Below the pieces are notes generated by a model that was given only the letters and a program-made list of their open reading frames with translations, ran no database searches and was not told where the DNA came from. Positions 55,294-64,000 of a stretch of DNA of 64,000 bases are shown here, piece by piece. Position numbers and translations under genes: made by a program. The stretch spans positions 4,859,155 through 4,923,154 of the forward strand of contig OZ014422.1 in NCBI GenBank assembly GCA_963965975.1, read 5' to 3'. This DNA is from Xestospongia bergquistia (taxonomy: Eukaryota > Porifera > Demospongiae > Haplosclerida > Petrosiidae). Each line of letters begins with the position of its first letter. Position 1 is the stretch's first letter.

Positions 55294-55485
55294 TGATAGG
55301 ATGTTTCATACTTTATGTTTGTCTGGACAACCAATACTAAAAATCAATAAACAAAACCAAACTATTTATACAATACAACAACCAATCAAATAGTTTACTG
55401 GACGGTGACTAATATCTAGGACTTTTGTATGTTGTCTGCCGTGTCTGCTGATGAGATCTCCGGTTAGAAGATCGAAACAACCTTG
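55294..55485. mobile_element. TA-MITE, copy 3, left half
   Basis: Begins TGATAGGATG after TA and matches the first 190 bp of copies 1 and 2 to ACAACCTTG, where a LINE fragment is joined. The right half is missing. Confidence 0.8.
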
Positions 55486-56615
55486 ATCATATGGTTTAAT
55501 GAACTGTAAACAAACTTTAGAACATACTGCAAGATCAGCCAGGAAAGCTCTGGCAGGAGTTTGTGCACGTTCTAAAGAACTTGGTGGCTTTCTTTATCAG
55601 ACATATACATTGTTATATAAATCATTAGTAACTCCAATATTAGACTACGGTGCTTATATATGGGGCTACCAAGAACATACCTAGTTAACCATTGTACAAA
55701 ACAATGCAATGTGCTTCTTCTTAGGATGTAATAAGTCCATGCCCCTAGTTGCTTTAACAGGAGAAATGGGATGGCTTCCCATCCATTATGGACAAATGAA
55801 TATCATTCTTAAGCTCTTTATACAATTAGAAAGTAATACATGTAACCCCTTACTACAGAGTCTATTCAAACAATCTACTGACTTAGGTAATTTAGGAAAA
55901 CACACTTGGTCTTGGCATTGCATGAAATTAATGTGTAAAATAAGAGGATATAATAAAAGCATGAACCCAATACCTTCAGAACTACATAATATAATACACA
56001 CTATAGCCAATGAGGACTGGCAGTCTCAACTAAATAAATCTTTAGATCCTTCATCTGAAACAGGAGGTAAGTTAGTAATATATATAGACGACTACAACAG
56101 GAGCCATTGCCACCTAGTTATGTGCTTGCCAACATGACTGCAAAGAGACATAGGACTATGGCGGCCATACGTGGAGGTTGTCTGCCCCTAGCAGTTGAGA
56201 GGGGGCATTTTCATGTACCTCTAAAGAATAGATTATGTATTCTTTGTAACACGAATTCAATGGAATATGTAACTCATTTTGTCCTGTTCTGTCCAAAGTA
56301 CAATAACATACGACTCAAACTTTACAACACAATCACTTCCAAAGTACCATCCTTTTACTCACTTCCCCACACAGACAAACTCACTATCATTTTATCAAAT
56401 GAATTCAGCCATATATCATTGTTGTATTTTAATGAAATGTTCATTTTAAGATCAAATTTAGTTTTGTAATTATTAATTTTGTTTTCTTTTCATGTTTTGT
56501 ATAGTCACTGTAAGTTTATTACTTAATCCAAAATTTTATTTATATCATATCACTTTTATTTTGTAATTAATTCTGTGTGACATTAATAATAATAATTAAA
56601 AATAATAATAATAAT
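55486..56615 (+). mobile_element. 5'-truncated LINE (Jockey/CR1-like reverse transcriptase C-terminus)
   Basis: The reading frames give the end of a non-LTR retrotransposon ORF2: YKSLVTPILDYGAYIWGYQE (reverse-transcriptase thumb), NNAMCFFLGCNKSMPLVALT, GEMGWLPIHYGQMN, and the C-terminal zinc-knuckle pattern RLCILCNTNSMEYVTHFVLF with CPKYNNIR. There is one in-frame stop after YQEHT and a frame change near 56080-56105. The 3' end has an ATAATAATAATA tail, and the downstream flank resumes segment V. Target DNA between the MITE half and V (about 550 bp in the sister copies) is absent. Confidence 0.8.
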
Positions 56616-57973
56616 ATTTCAAAACAGGCAACCTACTGGGCCACCACTCTTTACTATGTTGTTATAGTGAGATTTTCCTTTTAGTTTGCTTCCTAACATT
56701 GTTGAAGTACAATTGGTTGTGGAAACTATGATGATATAGTAGTCATCCATTAAACCACGGTTAATATAGCAATAAGAGTTTTGGCTATGAATTGTAGTTA
56801 TAAGAAACAACAATCAGGGCAAACATATCATACAAAATTATAATAACATAGTCATGAGCAGCAATAACAATCATGAGCAATATCCTTATGCCACTATGCT
56901 TTGTCAACCAACTTACTATAAAGGGCCCATCAATGGGCACAGTAGGTTGGCAAAAGTATAGTGGCATAAATGTATCAGAAACTGAAATCACTGACAATAT
57001 ATCTGTAATATGTACATGTAAAACCTACATTCATGGAAACTAATCAATGTTTGTCTTAGTATAAAATGGAAAATCTCTGTCATGTTTACTGTAGCTGGGA
57101 AATCTAAAAAGAGAATGTTTGAAAACATTCAGCCTGTTCTTAGGACCTGACTTTATCATGCAGCAATGAGTACTATACTGGTTGATATTCACAATTTTAA
57201 GAACTAATTATTAATAGTATTAATAAAATAAAAAATTAGTAATTGTTCTTACATAAAACAGGACCAGATAAGACAAAGTACTTGTTACAAAAATTTGTAA
57301 GGAAAATAAAAGTGAAATGCAAATAAGTTAGGCACATAATAACAAAATTGAACAGGGGTTCAGGCCAAAAATAAGTTATGAAGGACAAACAAATTGAGAA
57401 ATCATGTACGTACAAACTTGTAAGAACTGAGACATAATATTACCATAACAAAATTATCAAGTACAGTCCTTGCTAATGTTGTCAGTTAACTGGTGGAGGA
57501 TAGTCTTTACCTCTTATGACAGATACTCCATTCCCTGTGCTTGTACATTGGATAGGCTCCTGAACAGGGATGTCCTCCAGCATCTGAACATTGCAAACAA
57601 GGAGGTACAAGGCAACATAACTTGAAAAAAGAGAGAGGAAGAGAAGTGAATGTACAATATCACGAAGGGAGCTGTTTGATGCTGCAACTCGCACTTTTCT
57701 TTGGTGTCCTACGCGCACAACGACTAGCTCATTATAAGTGCAATTAGCCAATACATCAAGAGATTCCTCGACAGGATCACTCATGTTTGTAACTGGAGGT
57801 TGACACAATGCTCGTATTAAAAGAGCTAATAGATCAATATAATAGCGGCAACTAAGACAGCAATTATCCTTTCCAAGTTGTTTGCAAATTTTTCGTTGAC
57901 TAGCACTTGTAGTAAATTGTGGTGACACGAGTTATTGCTCTTTTATAAGGCTGCTTCACGTGACGTCAGAGTA
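56616..57973 (-). repeat. Duplicated segments V3 and X3
   Basis: Sister of 52320-53671, identity about 98% by eye. Here it is contiguous with the functional COP1 3' end and keeps the empty target site of the pogo-like element, so this copy is close to the arrangement before insertion. Confidence 0.85.
57482..57784 (-). CDS. Small membrane protein of a three-copy family, copy X3
   Basis: 100 aa from ATG 57784, same design as X2 (hydrophobic segment LLFLSLFSSYVALYLLVC, tail VQEPIQCTSTGNGVSVIRGK). The upstream frame is open to about 57928 with Cys-rich CKQLGKDNCCLSCRYY but no ATG; a spliced 5' exon would make a protein of about 150 aa. It lies about 490 bp downstream of the COP1 stop on the same strand and has its own promoter-like region. 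Not recognised in any family. Confidence 0.6.
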   Translation of the reverse strand: MSDPVEESLDVLANCTYNELVVVRVGHQRKVRVAASNSSLRDIVHSLLFLSLFSSYVALYLLVCNVQMLEDIPVQEPIQCTSTGNGVSVIRGKDYPPPVN

Positions 57974-58020
57974 TATTTTGGTCTTTATAAGGAAGCCACT
58001 TCACTTGACGTCACACTATA
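57938..58020. promoter_or_regulatory. Tandem promoter repeat with two CRE/E-box sites upstream of X3
   Basis: TTTATAAGG...CTTCACGTGACGTCA...TATA (about 57940-57975) is repeated as TTTATAAGG...CTTCACTTGACGTCA...TATA (about 57983-58021). Each half has a TATAAGG and a full CRE (TGACGTCA); the first also has CACGTG. The same pair flanks the pogo-like insertion at X2 (53640-53673 and 54650-54690). Likely the X gene promoter; CREB/ATF or bZIP binding is inferred. Confidence 0.6.
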
Positions 58021-58270
58021 TAGGGGATATTGCTTTGATTACTCAGCTAACACTATTGTTTCATTGCAACAAAATATTAGATGAAATAATAATTGGTTAC
58101 AACAATCTCTTTCAAAAAGAGGGAGATGATCACAACATATTAATTTTATTTATCAGTCAACCTAGTAATAATATAATACAATGTAAAAGTTTTGAAGTTA
58201 GGAATATTGACAACATATGTAGGTTTACTAGAGTTTACTAAAGTTTACAGTATAATATCAATAGTTTTCA
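57974..58270 (-). other. COP1 3' flank (source of the Y repeats)
   Basis: Between the X3 promoter and the COP1 stop. Probably the COP1 3' UTR. It is repeated at 41575, 42870 and 54643. Confidence 0.6.
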
Positions 58271-61200
58271 TCAGGTCATTTCTAGAACCTAAATATATAG
58301 TACATTATTAATTTTATAATCAAATATCATAGTATGTACCTTGATGAAACCTTGACTGTTAGCAGCAACAATACTTCTTGAGTCCTAAGATAAAAAAAAC
58401 AAGCAGAGATTACATACAACCATCTTGGAATCAATGAGTTAATGTAATGCTACTTGATATGTATCAACATTGTGTCCTTTACCTTTCTACTACAAACTGC
58501 AGAGACGAAATCTGATCCTTCATCAGGACGTTGGTCAATTGCACCAGGCTAAAGAAAATAGAGGACATTATTATATCACATTAAGTGACTAAACCTATTT
58601 TCATCAGTATTAGTACATGAAATGACAAAGGGTGCTACAAGCTCAACAAGACTCAACACTAAAGTCTTACTATAAGCATTATAATATAAGTAGTATCATT
58701 ATGTGGTATGATAGCAATCCTACAACTTACTAAAATATTTCTTGGAATACTGAACTTATACTTGAGAATTGGTTGACTTACATACTTTTGATAAACATAA
58801 AAAGAGTTATTTTCAGATCCTAACAGACAGTGTCACAGATAGACAATAGATTACAAATATAACAACATACCACAAGTAATATATCCATTGTTCACCGATA
58901 ACCCCACAAAGTTCTTATCATTAACATGACCTTTGTAAGTTCTTAGACAGGTCCCTGTCTCCACAGACCAGAGCTTGAGTTCACTATCAGTAGAACTACA
59001 AGATTTATTATTGTTTTATCCTGAAGATATTTTTGAAACTTACGCTGAGACTAATTCTTTATCATTAAGATACTGTACATAAGAGACAGCCTTTTTATGG
59101 CCCCTCAAGGAGAGTATGGGCTCTGAAAACTTTCTGATGTCTACCAACCTAATCATATGATCTGGAGAAAAGAAATAATACAAATTTGTTCATTTGCACA
59201 TACAGTTACAATGTAAACACAATATAGAGTATTTATTGTATTGATAGTTATGTATTCTCTTACCAGCACTCCCATATGCTAGACAATATCTATTACCAGG
59301 TTGAAATCTCACACTACAGACATTAGCTCTTGTAGGTTGTGACTGAGCACTTTGATTTAATGTTAAATGCCACAGTTTAAGAGAACAGTCATCTCCCCCA
59401 GTAGCTAAGAGAGATGTGTCATATGAATTATAACTCACGGACCAAACCCTCTTTTCATGTTCCTAAATAATTAATTCTCATCATAACAGAAAATAACAAT
59501 AAGTTATACTGCTAAATATATAGATAGCATTATAGTAAATTAACAAGCTTGTAGGTAATCGATGTTTGAAATTTGTGGAGTATCAGAAACCTATCATCAG
59601 TTTTTGTTGTTTAGCCACTCAGTGTGCCAGATAGTCTTAAAATTGTTTTGGGCCACATGGTATCTATACATATATGTCCACTTTTGAAATTTTAATATAT
59701 TGTATGTGACTTCAAGAACAATGAATGAAATAAACTCATATAATGTAACCATTAATGTGTAGAAACCTTTAAACATCAATTATTTTACAGTGAGCACTCA
59801 AAAATTTCTGAGTAAGAAAATAATTCTTTTAGCAGCTTTATAGCTTTTATCAACTTTCTAGTCTTTAGCTTTTTTCATTGGTTCCTATCTACATTTCCTG
59901 TTCTAAAATTAGAACTGGTAAGTCTATAATAGTATCTTTAAAAAGTATTGTCTGGTTACTGTCTTCAACAAATGGTGTCTGGGGAGATGACAAAGTGACA
60001 ATTCACTGTTGTCTTCATGTGACCTGTAATGCGTCATAACAATTAAGGTCCTACATGCAATGAATATTGTGTTCTATTAAAAGCAGCTTAGCCAATAGGA
60101 AATAATTTTGTTTGATTTCAAAATATATAACACTGACCTGATACGTGTGAATACATTTACTATGATGAGTATCCCAGATTGATAATGTACCATCATAATC
60201 ACTAGCTGCTAACTGTTGCTTGATATAAGGATTATACGCTACAGAACTACAAGAAAAGAGTATTGTTCTTCTTCCAATGACATTTGTTATTATCAACTAT
60301 ACCATACAGATATTATTATAATAACTATGATTTTAAAATAGTCTTTAAATGCAAACTATTTCCCTTGAAGTTTCAAAAAAATAGTAATAAATCATCTATA
60401 ACATATACACATATCAATATACAATTAAATATTATATTTATTATATATTATGTATATAATAAATATAATAGATACCTAATTTTAGCATGGCATGAGATCT
60501 CTCTGACTGGATAATGAATTGTATTAAATTTAGGTTGATGAGAGGTTACCAGTGAATAGTCAAAAATCTACAAAAAATAGAGAAAAATCACTTGGAGCCA
60601 GAAATGTAGATATAGAAAATATATCAATATAAAATGGTCACTGACAGTCATGTAGTTACGTAATACACTATAGATCATTAAAGTCTCACCTTAATTCTTT
60701 TAGTTACGCCTCCAACAGCAAAAAACTCACCATCTTTATCAAATTCAATGCTAGATACAATACTGCTAGACCCAATAGGTCCGTCACCATAATATAGTGT
60801 AGATAACTCTTGAAATGATGAGTATTTAGTAACATCATTCAATGTATCACAAAATAAAGATGAGGAAGGGGAACATGTGTCTTGAGATGATGGATTATGT
60901 TGACCTACTGTAAAAAGACAATAACCCATATAGTGATTACATCATGTTATGCTAAGCAAAATAGAATTATCTCTAAAATAATATTGTTGTATTACTGTTA
61001 AAAGAAGTATACTCACAAGTACTGGGTGAGTTGGAGAGAGAGAAATAGCATTGTATTAGGTCATCAAAATTACTATGAAGACAACAATTTCTTTGAGCTA
61101 AGTGAGACTATAAAACAAAAGTAATTTAGTATTTATGTAAAAATGGTAAAGATTAAAATTATTGGTCAAAATTATCAAGTTAAATAGAAGGTATACCGTT

Positions 61201-63294
61201 CCCTCTTCTGAAAGTGTGACATTATCAGATTTAGTTTTTTGAGTCTGAGTCTCAAGGTGTTTGTCTATTAAATGTAACTCTTCATTTAGTTTCTCTAATT
61301 CCTAAAAACCATAACAATAACCAAATTAAAAGCAAACTAGTATATTAACTCCATTTACCTGAAGTTTTCTGCGCTTAGCTTCAGTTAAAAATTCAGTATA
61401 TGTCCTTTCAGATATTACTGCTTGCTCCTAAAACACAAGTAGTTGGTTATAAAGATAGGAATATGAAAATTAACCCTTTGTGCCTAATATCTAATCACTC
61501 ACTGACTGTAGCACAAGATGACATCATCAGAAAATACTGAAACATATTCAAACAAAACTTACAATTTGTTCACTGATGAAGGAACACGAACAAAACCATC
61601 ATAATCCTAGTTTCATAGCCAGTTTTTTAAAATTATCTTGATATCACACTACATTCTGACTCAACTAGGGACTAGGTTAATACACACACTATATATACTA
61701 GTGGGTGTGGCTTAGAGAGCAGTGAATTCTGCAAAGTATATGGGCAAGTTGATGAAGGGTGTGGTTTTAAAAATGATATTAGTATATAAGAGGCTCTGAA
61801 ATGATAATGTAGTCCCAATAAAATTTCATACTTCTCATAAAACTATTGAATTTGGGAATTAGTTGAGGCAATCCCTATTAATTCATCCATAAATTATAAC
61901 CAGTGATAATCAAATTTCAACAAATAACCTCTATATTGGACATTCCATGTTACAACTTGTCAAATGTAGTTAGTAATAGAATGATGATATATGCAAATAT
62001 ATTGTATTCCATTCTCTAATTTTGTCAGTAACACCAAAATTTGTTCTCTAAAACTCAATCTAAAACTTTGTTGCACAAAAGTCCAACAAGGCAAATTTTA
62101 GAGGAACTACATTTTAATGTGCCATTATTAGAATACTTATATTATAGTTATTTTACTATAATACACAATATACTTGTTGTGTATAGGAAATTGTTCTTGG
62201 TATATAAATCTATATTACCTTCATAACTGCCTCCTCTGTAATGTCTAGTTGATGCTTTAATTCACCCAAGTCTATGAAAAAGACAACATTATATAAAATA
62301 AGTCTTACAGAACATGTTTATTATAAATTAACTAGTTTATCATTAAAATTAGATACATTGTCCTCATATCATATTTTATTTACCTTGGGGATTTAAAGAT
62401 TTTGTCAACCGAATTATTTCTCTAATAGTTGGTACAGCCTGTGGGAAAAAACAAAACATAAGATCTTGTTCTAGACAAGCTGCAGTCAATTGCTATAATT
62501 TAATATAACATCATATTATGTTAACACATATCAATAACAATATACACCTGCATTATGATATTAATCTACACCTTTAACACATCATATGTGGATAATGATT
62601 GGATATTCTATTTTAAATATGACTAACCACTGGGACTTGAGCTTCCACTGAATTCACTTTGACAACAATGTCATTTACTGCAAGAGAATTAATATGCAAG
62701 TAATAGTATTAACTAAACATCTCTTCCCCTTCAGATATATTCAATAGTACTTTAAAACTAACATGAGAAATTTGGGACAAATCCAACTTGAGATGTGAGA
62801 TTAGATTTACATACTGGACACTCAGCACTTTGAGTGAGGCATCTTTTGATACAGTCATGACTACAAAGATGAAAAGATCATGATAAGGACATAAATTATG
62901 TAAAATGTAGATATATCTCCAGATTATAATTAACCTTACAAAAAGTGGAATAGCTATGCAAGATCACAACAGTAATGTTGTATTCTTTTCCCTAGACTGC
63001 AATGCCAAGAGGACTTGGTAGTCTGAAGAAAACTAGTGAGGCTACTTGTTTGACATCATGCCATTTGTAGACCATATTGACTATAAGTTTGAATATTTGA
63101 CAGTCTAAGTTTGACCATGCACTGCCTGACAAACTCTCATTATTCTTACATTAATAATAGTTAGTAAAAATGATAAGGTAATCCTTTATACTAATATACA
63201 ACAAGGTAATCTAAAAACAACTATCTCACCAGAAACTGTGTCCACACGATGTTACTTGAACAGCTTTGAAGACATCAAAACAAATAGGACTATA
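58271..63294 (-). CDS. COP1: E3 ubiquitin ligase COP1 (RFWD2), 5' end not located
   Basis: COP1 joins DET1/DDB1/CUL4 to ubiquitinate transcription factors such as c-Jun and ETS proteins. The first visible exon (63233-63294) reads [19 protein letters not shown] and continues [20 protein letters not shown], a C3HC4 RING; the codon for its first Cys is split with an unseen exon. Next come [14 protein letters not shown], a helical region with [18 protein letters not shown] and [20 protein letters not shown] (coiled coil), [15 protein letters not shown], and seven WD40 blades ([97 protein letters not shown]). The end is [14 protein letters not shown] (exons 58340-58384 and 58271-58288), matching human ..IKVLELV. 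At least 18 exons. The initiator exon lies upstream, perhaps beyond 64000. Confidence 0.92.
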
Positions 63295-63339
63295 GAAGAG
63301 CAATAATTATATGATCAACACTAGTCATTATCAAGTAAT

Positions 63340-63652
63340 GTGTATCCTAATCCAATTTTAACGCAATGTTAGCACAATTTTAATGCAATATTAACATAAT
63401 GTTAGCACAATTTTAACTCAATGCAAATTTAGCATAACTTTAACACAATCTTAACAGACTTTTAATGCATTGCTAACACAATTTAAACAGATTTTTAATG
63501 TAATCTTAACACAATTTGGACACAATCTTAACACAATTTAATCAGTCTTAATGCAATGTTAATACAATCTTTACACAATTTTTATGATCTTAACTCAATT
63601 TTAACACAATCTTAGTACAATTATAACACAATCTCAACACATTCTTAACAGT
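63340..63652. repeat. Short-unit degenerate tandem array (ACACAATCTTA type)
   Basis: About 310 bp of repeats such as TTAACACAATCTTAACACAA with units of roughly 11-13 bp. Homogeneity is poor. It lies upstream of the first visible COP1 exon, in its first intron or promoter side. Confidence 0.85.
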
Positions 63653-64000
63653 GAGCCAGGCTATATAGAGTCTGTAGCCTGTTGGTGACAACTTTTCACT
63701 AAGAGAAGAAGGATCTGGGGACAAGCACATATAGGACTCGTACATCCTCTTACAGGCCACAGAAACGTCTCATGCACTTATAAGATCCTCCTTTTTATTG
63801 AATACCTATTCTACATGAAGTTGGCGATGGCTAGTAAAGTTCTTCTAAAACTCTACTCTTAAAGTAGCATGTGATGGGAGGCAGCACTAGTTAGTAAAAG
63901 ATGATCTGTGCTTCTATTTGAAAGATCATCTCCACATCCAACACAGCCATTTTGTTTAAGGCGTTTTTCATTCTCTTAACAATGCTCAGGTCTAATGTTT
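63653..64000. other. Unassigned sequence at the window end
   Basis: No ORF longer than about 40 codons. A minus-strand frame reads KQNGCVGCGDDLSNRSTDHL, with a C..C...H spacing that recalls the tail of LINE ORF2 proteins, but stops surround it. Either a decayed LINE end or chance. Confidence 0.3.

Noticed and set aside
53180-57928. 148-aa versions of the X proteins
   Set aside because: The longer frame starts with GTG, not ATG. The first in-frame ATG gives 100 aa, so only that part is annotated.
63653-64000. LINE 3' end at the window edge
   Set aside because: Only a 20-residue C..C...H hint with surrounding stops; too little to call an element.

Overview
The window looks like nuclear DNA of an early-branching animal, most likely a demosponge of the Amphimedon type. 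This is inferred from AT-rich sequence, very short introns, tightly packed genes with 70-130 bp divergent promoters and 11-160 bp convergent gaps, and an animal gene set that includes COP1, HID1, EME1, TMEM184, ADAP and an atypical homeodomain. No species marker is present. All gene models were read by eye from splice signals and remembered family sequences; no alignment was run.

Layout. 0-12.4 kb: a promethin-like lipid-droplet protein (+), UTP6 (-), the mitochondrial dicarboxylate carrier SLC25A10 (+), ANKRD40 (-), a homeodomain gene carrying the ANKRD40 C-terminal domain (+), and RSL1D1 (-). 12.4-19.1 kb: HID1 (+) and ribosomal protein RPL3 (-). 18.9-24.2 kb: a rearranged stretch. The RPL3 5' end/NDUFB10/EME1 5' end block occurs twice, around a hAT transposon fragment and a truncated copy of an intronless membrane-anchored P-loop protein whose full copy lies at 29.2-30.7 kb. 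A TTAA-flanked MITE sits in the first copy, and the second copy shows the empty site. 23.5-30.7 kb: intact NDUFB10, EME1 (+), IQCK (-, with an RFX X-box), TMEM184 (-) and the full P-loop gene (+). 30.8-41.6 kb: two tandem ADAP ArfGAP genes (-), intronless PPIL4 (+), MOCS1 (-, MoaA-MoaC fusion) and NAXE (+).

41.6-58.3 kb: the space between the convergent genes NAXE and COP1 has expanded into about 16.7 kb of segmental duplications. It holds four copies of the COP1 3' region, three copies of a small unknown membrane-protein ORF, two long repeat units with exon-like remnants, a 1.6 kb minisatellite with a roughly 105 bp unit, TA-flanked MITEs, a truncated LINE, and a pogo/Tigger-like element that carries a HIRAN-domain ORF and has an empty-site counterpart. 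58.3-63.3 kb: COP1 (-), with its 5' end not located. 63.3-64 kb: a short-unit tandem array and unassigned sequence.

Most genes are unrelated housekeeping or signalling genes, linked only by shared bidirectional promoters. The most unusual content is the homeodomain-ANKRD40 domain fusion, the P-loop paralogues with altered Walker motifs, the HIRAN-carrying DNA transposon and the COP1-tail amplification with its small ORF family. No retrovirus-like or capsid-bearing element was recognised.
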